NCBI RefSeq assembly: GCF_012933365.1
Contig: NZ_JABBVZ010000002.1
Location: 1-64,000, forward strand
Origin: Sulfobacillus harzensis
GTDB lineage: Bacteria; Bacillota; Sulfobacillia; Sulfobacillales; Sulfobacillaceae
Reading direction: 5' to 3'
Length of the DNA stretch: 64,000 nt
Shown: positions 8,628 to 17,269 of the stretch, piece after piece
How positions within the stretch are numbered: the stretch's first letter is position 1
Layout of the letters: every line of letters starts with the position of its first letter
Notes under the pieces: model-generated
The model's database searches: none
The model's input: the letters and a program-made list of their open reading frames with translations, nothing else
Told to the model about the DNA's origin: nothing
Position numbers and translations under genes: made by a program

Positions 8628-8679
8628 GCGTCCCTCCGTGCCCTTTCCTACGATGGGAAAACAACGACGGGAGGGACGC
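8628..8679 (+). promoter_or_regulatory. hairpin enclosing a ribosome-binding site
   Basis: GCGTCCCTCC (8628-8637) is the exact reverse complement of GGAGGGACGC (8670-8679); the right arm is the ribosome site of the gene starting at 8681. A smaller stem (TTTCC/GGAAA) sits in the loop. Folded, it would hide the site. There is no T-run, so it is not a terminator. Confidence 0.55.
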
Positions 8680-8680
8680 C

Positions 8681-8938
8681 ATGCTACTCGTGACTGTGGG
8701 GGCGGCATTCGTAGTGGCAGCGTTATTCGTACGGGTCTTGCGCCCGCTTTTGGTGGTGGTGTTGGCATTAACCGCGCTACTTTGGATTTTGCCGCAAATC
8801 CCGGTTAAAAACGCCACATTTCAGTCGGTGGTCCTTATCGCCGGGCTTGTGCGCCACGTACTACACCATTCGGTGCAAAACGGCCTCATCCAGTATCGCC
8901 GTTGGGGCACAGCAATGTTGTCGCACCACCATCTCTAG
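8681..8938 (+). CDS. small membrane protein
   Basis: 85 residues. Two hydrophobic helices (about 2-17 and 21-38), then an amphipathic, basic and His-rich tail (RHVLHHSVQNGLIQYRRWG, ending HHHL). The ATG follows GGGAGGG by 5 bases; longer in-frame readings run back into the VOC gene. Its stop overlaps the stop of the convergent zinc-ribbon gene. No family recognised. Confidence 0.6.
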   Translation: MLLVTVGAAFVVAALFVRVLRPLLVVVLALTALLWILPQIPVKNATFQSVVLIAGLVRHVLHHSVQNGLIQYRRWGTAMLSHHHL

Positions 8939-9108
8939 TGATACGCATCCTCCGACAGGATTAGAGGCTGACCTTGGTGGGAATGGCACTCCGGACACGC
9001 CTCGACAGCCACAGGAAGACAGTCGAGACACCAAATCTGGCGGCAATCGGTGCACGCCCACACTCGCATCTCCATGCGCCCCTCGGGGTGTTGACCCCTG
9101 CAGATCAT
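8935..9108 (-). CDS. 57-residue zinc-ribbon protein coupled to aceA
   Basis: Reads [10 protein letters not shown]..., with Cys pairs C19-T-D-C22, C27-L-D-C30 and C38-P-E-C41 plus His, the spacing of a small zinc-binding ribbon or treble clef. The ATG is 4 bases after GGAGGTGA and overlaps the aceA stop (ATGA), so translation is coupled to isocitrate lyase. It ends inside the last codons of the convergent membrane-protein gene. No named family; possibly a regulator or partner of the lyase. Confidence 0.75.
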   Translation of the reverse strand: MICRGQHPEGRMEMRVWACTDCRQIWCLDCLPVAVEACPECHSHQGQPLILSEDAYH

Positions 9109-10367
9109 GACCTCACCTCCTCTGTGTTGAATTGCGCCTCCTCGGTCGAGCCCTTGAGTGCCGTTGTCTCTGATTGGCCTTGAGTCAGAACCATCATAAG
9201 GGTGTCGAAATAGCCGGCTCCCACTTCCCGTTGATGGCGCACGGCCGTGTAGCCCCGCTGTTCCCCTTGGAATTCGTCCTCCTGCAACGCAGCATACGCC
9301 TTCATACCGTGGTCTCGGTACGCGTCCGCCAACTGAAACATGGACCAGTTGAGGGCATGGAACCCGGCCAAGGTGATGAATTGGAACACGTAGCCCATGT
9401 CCCCCAACTTGTCTTGAAAGCGCTCCAAATCAGCATCGGCCAATTTGCGCTTCCAGTTGAAAGACGGGGAACAATTGTAGGCCAACCATTTCCCGGGAAA
9501 CTCGGCGTGAATAGCTTCAGCAAATGCGCGGGCTTCATCAATGTTCGGCTCGGCCGTTTCACACCAGATGACGTCAGCATACGGGGCATAAGCGAGTCCC
9601 CGGTGAATGGCGGCATCCAGTCCCGCACGCACGCGATAGAAGCCTTCCGCGGTACGCTCTCCGGTCAAGAAGGGCTGGTCGGCCGGATCGCTGTCTGACG
9701 TCAACAAGGTGGCGGCATTAGCATCCGTTCTCCCAATAATCACCGTGGGGACGCCAAGCACATCGGCGGCTAGACGGGCCGCGGTCAGATGGGAAACGGC
9801 TTCTTTGGTGGGAATCAGCACCTTTCCGCCCATATGGCCACACTTTTTTGCTGAGGAAAGTTGGTCTTCCAAATGAATGCCCGCGGCGCCCGCTTCAATC
9901 ATTGCCTTGACTAATTCAAAGACATTGAGCGGTCCACCAAAACCCGCTTCAGCGTCAGCCACAATCGGTGCGTACCAATCACGCGATCCCCCCTTAGGAT
10001 CGGTGCGATACACCTGATCAGCGCGCATAAGCGCCCGATTGATCCGCTGCACCATGGCAGGAACGCTGTTCGCGGGATAGAGTGATTGGTCCGGATAGGT
10101 ATCGAATGCAAGATTTCCATCCGCCGCGACCTGCCAGCCGCTGACATAAATGGCCTCTAGTCCCGCTGCAACCTGTTGGACCGCTTGATTTCCCGTCACC
10201 GCGCCTAAAGCTCGCACAAATGGCCGATTGGCCAGCAAGTGACGCAACCGCTCTGCGCCCCGGCGCGCCAAGGTGTGCTCAATCATGACCGTAGGCCGCA
10301 AGGCCTCCACATCTTCCACGGTATACGGACGCTCAATCCCCCTCGTTGTAAATCCGTCATTGTCCAT
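9105..10367 (-). CDS. aceA: isocitrate lyase
   Basis: 420 residues, the usual bacterial length. Cleaves isocitrate to glyoxylate and succinate, the first step of the glyoxylate shunt, allowing growth on acetate or fatty acids. The active-site motif KKCGHMGGK is at 174-182 with catalytic C176, preceded by the metal-site DAEAGFGG (138-145) and HLEDQ (165-169). The ATG at 10367 is preceded by AAGGAG; an upstream ORF extension of 58 codons has no homology-like sequence. No malate synthase lies in the window. The acyl-CoA ligases at 17270 and 20200 would feed acetyl-CoA into this route. Confidence 0.93.
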   Translation of the reverse strand: MDNDGFTTRGIERPYTVEDVEALRPTVMIEHTLARRGAERLRHLLANRPFVRALGAVTGNQAVQQVAAGLEAIYVSGWQVAADGNLAFDTYPDQSLYPANSVPAMVQRINRALMRADQVYRTDPKGGSRDWYAPIVADAEAGFGGPLNVFELVKAMIEAGAAGIHLEDQLSSAKKCGHMGGKVLIPTKEAVSHLTAARLAADVLGVPTVIIGRTDANAATLLTSDSDPADQPFLTGERTAEGFYRVRAGLDAAIHRGLAYAPYADVIWCETAEPNIDEARAFAEAIHAEFPGKWLAYNCSPSFNWKRKLADADLERFQDKLGDMGYVFQFITLAGFHALNWSMFQLADAYRDHGMKAYAALQEDEFQGEQRGYTAVRHQREVGAGYFDTLMMVLTQGQSETTALKGSTEEAQFNTEEVRS

Positions 10368-10624
10368 CAGGTTACCGCTCCTTCCCAAAGTCTCATTTGC
10401 CCCATCATACTGAGGGCCACCTGGGCTTTGCCGGATATTTCCCGTCAAATGCCGCTCATTAGGGATGAACGGTGGATAAAGGCCCCTTAACGGAGAGTTG
10501 CGAGCCATGACAATCTGGGACACAATAGAAGGCACCAACAAAATGGAAGCTCGCAGGCTTCCGGCTGATTCTTGGAAAGAAGGCGATCGCGACGGAAAAA
10601 ACTCCGCGCATTCCGATCACTCCC
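10368..10624. other. intergenic region between aceA and the RluA/Grx ORF
   Basis: Divergent region. It must hold the aceA promoter. The rightward frame is open from 10529 and reads [11 protein letters not shown]...[17 protein letters not shown], matching the N-terminal approach of RluA-type proteins, but it has no ATG/GTG/TTG with a ribosome site before 10625. Either a rare start (CTG/ATT near 10565-10568) is used or the 5' end is damaged. Confidence 0.4.
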
Positions 10625-11377
10625 TTGGATTTGGACCTCTGGTATGAAGGGCCAACCGTGGTCATTGCCGACAAACCGGCAGGGATGGCCGTACACCCTC
10701 AATCCCCCGAGGGAACCGGGACAGTGGTCAACGCGTTATTGCACAACAACCGCTGGTTAGCTGACATGGAAACCAGTCATGCCCCGGGGGTGGTTCATGT
10801 GTTGGCCCCGGAGGATCGCGGTCTCGTGGTGGTGGCAAAATCCGAGGAAGCCCACCAGGAATTGACCCAATTAAAGAACGAGAAGCGCTTGATATTTTCC
10901 GTACGGGTGCGGCTGAATAGCGACGTTGAGCCAACGCCTCACCCCGATGTCGTGGTCATCGATCACCAGCGCTATGATGGCCTTGATGTCTACGATATCG
11001 ACACCAGCATCGGAGATACGGCCCAACTGCGATCCTCCTGGCTCCATGGGGATGCTGCAGCCAGCATGGTCGTCTATCGCGTCCACGTGCCCATGGCGCA
11101 AAAGCGCCTTGACATTGGCCTAGGCGAAAGAATATGGCTGCCACGGGTCGACCTCTATACGGCACCGCCCTGAAGTGTCTGCAACGGAACGAAAGAGTTT
11201 CTTTCGTCTTATGGCTTCGGTTGGAATGACCACACCCTCACGGACGAGACCAATGTGGCGGAAATGCGGCGTCTAAGAGGAAAACACGAACGGGGCATTC
11301 CGCTCATCATCGTCAATGGGCAGACGTCGGTGGGCTTCGATCGGCACCGGCTAAAGGCCCAATTCGGCCTTTATTGA
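10625..11377 (+). CDS. degenerate RluA-like domain fused to glutaredoxin, TGA at 11171 read as selenocysteine
   Basis: Residues 1-180 resemble an RluA pseudouridine synthase (VVIADKPAGMAVHP; GLVVVAKSEEAHQEL), but the catalytic HRLD motif is HVLA (58-61), so the Asp is lost. The frame meets TGA at 11171-11173 and continues for 67 codons with glutaredoxin sequence. Across the TGA it reads V-D-L-Y-T-A-P-P-U-S-V-C-N-G-T-K-E-F-L: U falls at the first Cys of the CxxC site, with the cis-Pro region IPLIIVNG and GFD later. A perfect 8-bp hairpin with a GTT loop follows. Without Sec insertion the product is the 182-residue RluA-like part alone. The start is uncertain: TTG 10625 has no ribosome site. 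Selenoprotein glutaredoxins are known in some anaerobes. Confidence 0.55.
11189..11207 (+). promoter_or_regulatory. candidate bacterial SECIS element
   Basis: ACGAAAGA / TCTTTCGT forms a perfect 8-bp stem with loop GTT (11197-11199). The loop begins 24 bases after the TGA and has G first, which fits the general bacterial SECIS description (short loop with an early G, roughly 16-37 bases from UGA). No T-run follows, so a terminator is unlikely. Confidence 0.55.
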
Positions 11378-11394
11378 ATCTGTGGAGGTGAGTC

Positions 11395-11715
11395 ATGGCA
11401 GATTGGAGCGGCACCTTAACTTTTAGCGAAGATAGCTTGCAAGCGCTTGATGCCTTCATCCACCACCCCGATACGCGTCAGACGGACATTTTCCAGCAAG
11501 GGACGTTGGCGGTGGACGGCCAGGTCCATCTCGATTGGATTATCAAGCACGATATCTTTGAGGGCGTGGTGATGCACGTAAGTCTCATGGGAGACGACGG
11601 CACGCGTTTTCTTGGCGGCGATGGTGCCGTCCTTACCGAGGCACAGGAGGCCCTGCGAACGTTCGACGTCAATTACGAAGGGACGACCTATCACCTCTCG
11701 GTTGTTAAGGAATAG
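11395..11715 (+). CDS. conserved-looking 106-residue protein, unknown function
   Basis: Soluble, acidic, no Cys, no signal; short beta-rich pattern (GTLTFSEDSLQALDAF ... QVHLDWIIKHDIFEGVVMHVSLMG). The ATG follows GGAGGTGA by 4 bases and lies 18 bases after the glutaredoxin stop, so the two are probably one transcript, ended by the strong terminator at 11738. No family recognised. Confidence 0.7.
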   Translation: MADWSGTLTFSEDSLQALDAFIHHPDTRQTDIFQQGTLAVDGQVHLDWIIKHDIFEGVVMHVSLMGDDGTRFLGGDGAVLTEAQEALRTFDVNYEGTTYHLSVVKE

Positions 11716-11737
11716 CACACGTTTGGCACAACAAAGA

Positions 11738-11772
11738 AGCGCCCACCCTTTTCAGAGGGCGGGCGCTTTTTC
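11738..11772 (+). terminator. rho-independent terminator
   Basis: AGCGCCCACCC and GGGCGGGCGCT pair with one mismatch around a TTTTCAGA loop, followed by TTTTT. On the other strand the flank is T-rich but interrupted, so it may also end the convergent qox operon. Confidence 0.85.
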
Positions 11773-11791
11773 TGCAACTGTCCTGAATGTT

Positions 11792-12175
11792 TTAGGACAC
11801 GCCGGATTTAAAGAGCATGATCCAGATGGACATCCCCACCATGCCTAGCGCGATCAGAAACACCAGGTACAGAGGAATCAACTGCCATGCCATGCCGCGG
11901 CTCTCCTTCAAGTGCATGAAGACACCTAACTGCAGCGCGGCCTGCAATCCTGCCAGAACCAGAATGACCGCGAGCAGCATCACCGCCGGAAGTACATGAT
12001 TCATCACCAGGAAATAGGCAGCAAAGGTCAAGATTAAAGACCCGATGTACCCCGCAATTTGCACGGTGGGGAACTTCTCTTCCTCAAAGTGCGGCTTCAG
12101 GAATGCGAGGTTCTTGTCATTATCTTGTTGATAGGCTTCCTCGACCGTCAATGCGCTATCAGCGTGCTCAGACAT
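11792..12175 (-). CDS. qoxD: quinol oxidase subunit IV
   Basis: 127 residues with three membrane helices (about 42-60, 65-85, 99-120) and the MHLKESR-type turn after helix 2 seen in CyoD/CtaF-type subunits. It assists assembly of the heme-copper oxidase. Last gene of the four-gene operon, 30 bases after subunit III. Confidence 0.87.
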   Translation of the reverse strand: MSEHADSALTVEEAYQQDNDKNLAFLKPHFEEEKFPTVQIAGYIGSLILTFAAYFLVMNHVLPAVMLLAVILVLAGLQAALQLGVFMHLKESRGMAWQLIPLYLVFLIALGMVGMSIWIMLFKSGVS

Positions 12176-12205
12176 GTCGACGCCTCCCTTCCCTCACGAA
12201 CTCGC

Positions 12206-12826
12206 TCATACGATTTTCCCGTTCAAGTACACAAAGGTGAAGATGAAAATCCATACGATGTCCAGAAAGTGCCAGTACAGCGAATAGGTAAACACCTTGC
12301 GCGCTGTCTGAGCGGTAATGCCCCGCTTCTTCAGTTGGAACAGCAGCGTGATTGCCCAAAAGATACCGAACGTGACGTGGGCTCCGTGAGTGCCGACCAG
12401 GATGTCAAAGGCGGATAAAAATCCGCTCGTGTGCCAGGTGGCTCCGATGGCCGCATAGCTCACGAAGTCGTGAATTTCGGTCCCGACGAACCCGGCGCCA
12501 AGGAGCACCGTAAGAATCATCCAACCCATCAGCGCCTTGACGTTTCCGCGGCGCATCGAATAGATGCCGAGTCCGATGGTGAAGCTGGAGGTCAACAAGA
12601 GCAGCGTCTCCAGCATCACCGGACCCATCTGGAACAACTGGTTGGATGACGGCCCGGACGCGACGGCACTGTGAAACACCGCATAGGACGAGAACAAGCT
12701 TCCGAAAATGAGCACGTCCGTGACCAGGAACATCCAGAACCCGGTAATCTTGATGCTTTCCTTTTCGTCGGCGAACTCGATGGGAAGATGCTGCGCCTGT
12801 TTTTCTTCAGCGAGTTCCAAACTCAT
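12206..12826 (-). CDS. qoxC: quinol oxidase subunit III
   Basis: 206 residues and five membrane helices, the CyoC/QoxC form rather than the seven-helix CoxC. Conserved features include GFWMFLVTDVLIFGSLF near residue 29, the LLLTSS stretch, HGAHVTFG and YWHFLDIVWIFIF at the end. Overlaps the subunit I stop by 4 bases (ATGA). Confidence 0.92.
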   Translation of the reverse strand: MSLELAEEKQAQHLPIEFADEKESIKITGFWMFLVTDVLIFGSLFSSYAVFHSAVASGPSSNQLFQMGPVMLETLLLLTSSFTIGLGIYSMRRGNVKALMGWMILTVLLGAGFVGTEIHDFVSYAAIGATWHTSGFLSAFDILVGTHGAHVTFGIFWAITLLFQLKKRGITAQTARKVFTYSLYWHFLDIVWIFIFTFVYLNGKIV

Positions 12827-14799
12827 CCTTGCAACCTCCCTAGCGATGCCTCTGTGCGCCGCACAAACTCGGCATCCAAGTGATGATGGTCGTCGTAGTC
12901 AAAGCCGGTGAACAAGAGACATGCAACGACCGCAAGTCCGCCGATGATGGCAATGGGCCACCACTTGAAGGTGAGTCCAAAGCCCCCCACGAAAAACGAC
13001 ACGCCCAACAAAAAGGGAATCGCGGAGTTTCGGGGCATCTCAATGTCCCGAATGTCCTCGGGCTTCAAATCGGCCAGCGATTGTCCGTTCTGCTTCATTG
13101 CCCACCAGGCGTCCCGTTCATGTACCACAGGGATGCGGGCAAAGTTGTATTCCGGGGCCGGCGAGGGGATGGACCACTCCAGGGTCCGCCCATCCCACGG
13201 GTCACCCGTCAAATCGCGTTCCCCGTAGAGCAAGCTCCAGATGATGTTGTAGACCAAGGCCACGAATGCCGCACCCATGATGAAGGCTCCCACGGTGGAA
13301 ATAACGTTGAGCTCATGCCATCCGAATCCCACCGGATAGGTGTAGATGCGCCGCGTCATGCCTTTGAGTCCCAGTAGGTACTGCGGCGTAAAGGTAACCC
13401 AAAAGCCGATGAAGAAGAGCCAGAAGGCGACCTTGCCCTGCCGCTCATTGAGTTTCATACCAAACATCTTCGGCCACCAATAGTAGAGACCGGACAGGAG
13501 ACCAAAGAGCGTCCCACCAATAATCACGTTGTGGAAGTGGGCCACCAAGAAATAGGTGTTGTGGAATTGGTAGTCGGCCGGCACGACCGCCAACAGCACG
13601 CCCGTGGCGCCTCCAATCACGAAGGTGGGAATGAACGCCAACTGATACAGCATCGATGTGGTCATTTGAATGCGCCCGCCCCACATGGTGAAAATCCAAT
13701 TGAAGATCTTCACACCTGTTGGGATCGCGATCAACATAGTCGACAAACCGAAGAAGGCGTTGACGCCCGGACCTGCCCCCATGGTAAAGAAGTGGTGCAC
13801 CCAGGTTCCGTACGAGAGGAACATGATCGCTAGAATGGAAACCACCATGACGGGGTATCCAAAGAGCGCCTTCTTTGAGTAAGTGGATACCACCTCGGAA
13901 AACACCCCAAACAGCGGAATCACCAAAATGTAAACCTCGGGATGGCCGAACAGCCAAAAGAGATTGACGTACATCATGGGCATCCCACCGTGGGCCAGGG
14001 TGAAGAACGAGGACCCAAAGATGCGGTCAAAGAGGCTCATGGCCAACGCCACCGTCAGCGGCGGGAAGGCGAACAGAATCAACGCCGAGGTGACCATTGC
14101 CGACCAGATAAATAGCGGCATCTTCATCAGCGTCATCCCCGGGGCCCGCATGCGGACCGTGGTCACCAGGAAGTTGATGCCTGTCATGGTTGTGCCCATA
14201 CCGGCAATCAACAAGGCTACAAAGTAGTAGTTTTCGGCCGGACCCGGGTTATACGCCAAGCCTGTGTAGGGCGGATAAGCCGTCCACCCGGCGTTCGGAG
14301 ATCCCCCAATGATGAAGGAGATGTTAAACAGAATCGCACCGGCCGCAAACAACCAGTAGCTCATCGCGTTCAGCCGCGGAAAGGCCACGTCGCGCGCCCC
14401 AATCATGAGGGGCACCACTGCGTTGAAGAGGGCAAAAATGAACGGCATGGCCATGAAGAAAATCATGATGGTGCCATGCGTAGTGAACACTTCGTTATAT
14501 TGCGTGGCAGGCATGAACTTGGTGCTGGGGAGCGCCAATTGGGCCCGAATCATCATTGCGTCAATGCCACCGCGCATCAACATCAACAATGCCGCAATTA
14601 AATACAGCACCGCGATTTTTTTGTGGTCGACCGTGGTCAACCACTCGCGCCATAACCAACCCCAGCGCTTGGTCTTGGTCAGAAACCCGAGGATCCCCAA
14701 CCCACCGACCACCAACCCGAAATCAATGAGCAGAATATCGGGCAGGCGTACCGAGGGTGGAAAGAGGATGTGAATCAAATATGGGATAAACGAAGGCAT
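12823..14799 (-). CDS. qoxB: quinol oxidase subunit I
   Basis: 658 residues, the 14-15 helix heme-copper catalytic subunit that reduces O2 and pumps protons. Heme/CuB motifs: WLFGHPEVY with the cross-link Tyr, THGTIMIFF (H108), VHHFFTMG and HFHNVIIGG. MRGGID (R76, D80) plus H108 match the quinol-site residues of CyoB/QoxB and are not expected in cytochrome c oxidases. Together with the missing CuA site in subunit II this supports menaquinol as donor. Confidence 0.95.
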   Translation of the reverse strand: MPSFIPYLIHILFPPSVRLPDILLIDFGLVVGGLGILGFLTKTKRWGWLWREWLTTVDHKKIAVLYLIAALLMLMRGGIDAMMIRAQLALPSTKFMPATQYNEVFTTHGTIMIFFMAMPFIFALFNAVVPLMIGARDVAFPRLNAMSYWLFAAGAILFNISFIIGGSPNAGWTAYPPYTGLAYNPGPAENYYFVALLIAGMGTTMTGINFLVTTVRMRAPGMTLMKMPLFIWSAMVTSALILFAFPPLTVALAMSLFDRIFGSSFFTLAHGGMPMMYVNLFWLFGHPEVYILVIPLFGVFSEVVSTYSKKALFGYPVMVVSILAIMFLSYGTWVHHFFTMGAGPGVNAFFGLSTMLIAIPTGVKIFNWIFTMWGGRIQMTTSMLYQLAFIPTFVIGGATGVLLAVVPADYQFHNTYFLVAHFHNVIIGGTLFGLLSGLYYWWPKMFGMKLNERQGKVAFWLFFIGFWVTFTPQYLLGLKGMTRRIYTYPVGFGWHELNVISTVGAFIMGAAFVALVYNIIWSLLYGERDLTGDPWDGRTLEWSIPSPAPEYNFARIPVVHERDAWWAMKQNGQSLADLKPEDIRDIEMPRNSAIPFLLGVSFFVGGFGLTFKWWPIAIIGGLAVVACLLFTGFDYDDHHHLDAEFVRRTEASLGRLQG

Positions 14800-14846
14800 A
14801 CGTCTCCACCTTTCAGCATCTAACCTGTAAACCTTGCGTCCGTCTC

Positions 14847-15767
14847 CTAGCGACTCATCACCATGGGAACGTACTCAATGCCGTTCTTATGGCGCTGGAT
14901 GCTGTACATCCCGCCACCGGTCAAGGTAAACCCGCTCGCGACCGATGGGAACGTGTCCTTGGGATAATTCCCGTAGGTTTCCACGCCAACGGTATTGAAC
15001 TTTAGCAACTGTTTAAAGTCGGCGTTGGTCATCGGCTGAGCCGTGGACGCCGTCTTTTGAGCCCAGGCTTTAAACTGGGCCGGAGGTACCGCCTTCACGT
15101 TAAAAAACATCTTCTCAAATTGGGTTCCGGAAAACTGGCCGCTGTGTCCCCAATACGTTCCGGGCTTGTTGGCCTCCAGCCACAAGGGCAGGACGCGATT
15201 CGGCATCGTATATTCCATGCCGCCCAACTGCGGAACCCAGAACGTGTTCATGGGCGAGTTGGCCGTCAGTTCAAACAAGACCGGCTCTCCCGAAGGAATG
15301 ACCACGTAGTTCACGGTCGCGACATGCTGGCCGGGATACTGAAAGAGCCATTTCCACGTCAGCGAGGTTACATCAATGACCACTGGATCTTTCGCTTTCG
15401 GGATGCGGTCCAGCGCATATGTAACCTTAACGGTGGGGATGGCAATAACCGTCAACAAAACCGCCGGCAGCACCCACCACAATATTTCCAATCCGCGGTG
15501 GCCATGCCAATCCGGGCGATAGGGCGCCGTGTTGCCGGGCTTGTCGCGAAAACGAATCAGAGCGTAAAAGAACAGCACAAAAACGATGAGAATAACAATG
15601 GCCATGGCTATGGAGGCCAAAATCATGAGGTGCATCTCTTGACGACCCACTGGACCGGCAGGATGCAGCATCACATATTGCTGACCGCAGCCCGTGCTAA
15701 GAAGCCCTGCCGCTGCAGCCACCAATAGAAGCTTCGAGTACGGCTTTCTAAACCGTTGACGGAACAT
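14847..15767 (-). CDS. qoxA: quinol oxidase subunit II, lipoprotein
   Basis: 306 residues from the ATG at 15767, which follows AGAAGGTGG; an upstream in-frame ATG at 15800 has no site. Residues 10-28 are a lipoprotein signal with lipobox LSTGC, then two membrane helices and a cupredoxin domain outside. The C-terminal region (GQFSGTQFEKMFFNV) lacks the Cys-x3-Cys/His CuA ligands, so it belongs to the quinol branch. It is the first gene of qoxABCD, behind a good promoter at 15900. Confidence 0.93.
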   Translation of the reverse strand: MFRQRFRKPYSKLLLVAAAAGLLSTGCGQQYVMLHPAGPVGRQEMHLMILASIAMAIVILIVFVLFFYALIRFRDKPGNTAPYRPDWHGHRGLEILWWVLPAVLLTVIAIPTVKVTYALDRIPKAKDPVVIDVTSLTWKWLFQYPGQHVATVNYVVIPSGEPVLFELTANSPMNTFWVPQLGGMEYTMPNRVLPLWLEANKPGTYWGHSGQFSGTQFEKMFFNVKAVPPAQFKAWAQKTASTAQPMTNADFKQLLKFNTVGVETYGNYPKDTFPSVASGFTLTGGGMYSIQRHKNGIEYVPMVMSR

Positions 15768-15899
15768 TGAAGACCACCTTCTCCAGAGGATTCTCGACAC
15801 AGGCGGTTATCCACCGACAGAAAATACAGATGAGGCGGAATTGTTATTCAACACTTCGGAACTTTTCTTTCCCTGTAATCGTTAGATTACTTAACCCGA

Positions 15900-15928
15900 A
15901 GTATAACAATGTTAAAACTCGTAATCAA
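15900..15928 (-). promoter_or_regulatory. sigma-A-type promoter of qoxABCD
   Basis: On the minus strand: TTGATT (15923-15928), 17 bases, TATACT (15900-15905). It lies about 130 bases before the subunit II start, leaving a leader of about 125 bases in which I see no riboswitch. Confidence 0.75.
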
Positions 15929-15950
15929 TTATCCTGGACAAAGGAGCGGA

Positions 15951-17150
15951 TCAGAATGTTGCCGATTTTTGTGGCTTTGTTTTAAGAAGGACGCCGACCA
16001 ATGAGGCACTAAGGGCAAAGGGGACCGCCACCATCAGTTCTACCCGCGGCGAGGCGTGCAACGACAGCGCCAATCCCATCCCGGCGGGAACGAGCACAGC
16101 GCCCAAAAATCCAGCCGTGTTGGCGATTCCGGAGGCTAAACCCTGGGCTGGATTAGGAAACCGCTCGCGAACAGTCGCAAATGTCAGCACCGCAGCCCCA
16201 TTGGCGGCCCCTAAGAGGATAAACAAAACCGCCATCAAACTAAGCGGCAGTCGAAAAACCGCGAGCACCACCCACACTAACGCATTAAGCACCGTTACCG
16301 CGGCATAGGGTCTTCTAACACCCCATTTGTCAGCCAGCATCCCGGCAGGGGGTCCGCCCAGCAAGGCGCCGGCAAGCCCAAATGCGAGAAAAGTGCTGGC
16401 AGCAACCTCATTGAGCCCATAGTTGGTGCGAAGATATGGGACCGCATAGAGACTAACAAAGCCGAGGAAGGGCCCCATTAGTCCAAAATGGCCCAAGGCG
16501 ACCGCCCATAGCTCGCGTCGCTGTCGGAAGACCTGATCCCACGGCGCCCGTTCCTGCGGTACCCGAACCTCTGGGTGCATCGGACGAAGCCGCCAAAAGA
16601 TCACGAAACTTGCTGCCGCCAGTGCAATCAAGGTCCATCCCATCACCGCAAAAGGAGCACGCCAACCCGACGCCTCAACCCAAACAGCCAACGGAATGGT
16701 GGCCACCAGTGCCCCCACATTTCCCGACATGCCGGTGATGCCTAGTACGCGTCCGAATATCCCAAAAGAAAACCAGCGCGCCAGCACGGCGACAATATTG
16801 AGCCAAATGAGTGCATCCCCCAGGCCCACCAGGACTCGCGACACAACCACCATGGAGAAACTATGGCTCAGGCCAAACATCACCGTGCCCATCCCGTCAA
16901 ACACGGTCCCCACCACCAGCAGATGCTCGGCCCGAAACCGCCGCGCACCTAGGGCCACCGGAATTTGCAGGACAGCATAGACCAGATACTGGCCGATCGT
17001 CATCAATGACAAAATTCCGGGCGTCAAGTGGAACTGGCGCATCAGCTCGGGCGTAACCAGACCGGGTGCGGTGCGCTCCATGAAAATCAACCCATAGGTG
17101 AGAGCCAAGACCAAGAGAATTAAGATAGCCTGCCATCGACGTGATTCCAT
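15951..17150 (-). CDS. MFS transporter
   Basis: 399 residues and 12 hydrophobic helices. The cytoplasmic loop 2 has a D-x-x-G/RR pattern in weakened form (LGARRFRAEHL) and loop 8 has GMLADKWGVRRPY, the classic MFS A-motif. Fits the oxalate/formate or sugar-phosphate-like branch by appearance only. The ATG at 17150 (MESRRW...) begins the conserved part; the 33 upstream codons in frame look non-coding. Divergent from an acyl-CoA ligase, so it may carry that enzyme's carboxylic acid. Confidence 0.8.
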   Translation of the reverse strand: MESRRWQAILILLVLALTYGLIFMERTAPGLVTPELMRQFHLTPGILSLMTIGQYLVYAVLQIPVALGARRFRAEHLLVVGTVFDGMGTVMFGLSHSFSMVVVSRVLVGLGDALIWLNIVAVLARWFSFGIFGRVLGITGMSGNVGALVATIPLAVWVEASGWRAPFAVMGWTLIALAAASFVIFWRLRPMHPEVRVPQERAPWDQVFRQRRELWAVALGHFGLMGPFLGFVSLYAVPYLRTNYGLNEVAASTFLAFGLAGALLGGPPAGMLADKWGVRRPYAAVTVLNALVWVVLAVFRLPLSLMAVLFILLGAANGAAVLTFATVRERFPNPAQGLASGIANTAGFLGAVLVPAGMGLALSLHASPRVELMVAVPFALSASLVGVLLKTKPQKSATF

Positions 17151-17269
17151 AACTCTAGCATATCCGTCTTTGACGCCAACCGAGAGATAAACCGCAGAAG
17201 ATGTCGATCGGTTATGGTTGACAGACAAATCTGGAAATGAGACAACCAAAGCATATGGAGGGAGGCCGC
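17151..17269. promoter_or_regulatory. divergent promoter region, MFS / acyl-CoA ligase
   Basis: 119 bases between divergent genes. TTGACA at 17218-17223 could be the -35 box for the ligase, but no good -10 box follows at 17 bases. Confidence 0.35.

Noticed and set aside
11189-11207. Hairpin as a terminator of the RluA-like ORF
   Set aside because: No T-run follows and the glutaredoxin frame continues through it; a SECIS reading fits better.
12880-13377. 165-codon plus-strand ORF opposite qoxB
   Set aside because: Antisense shadow of a strongly conserved gene; no ribosome site.
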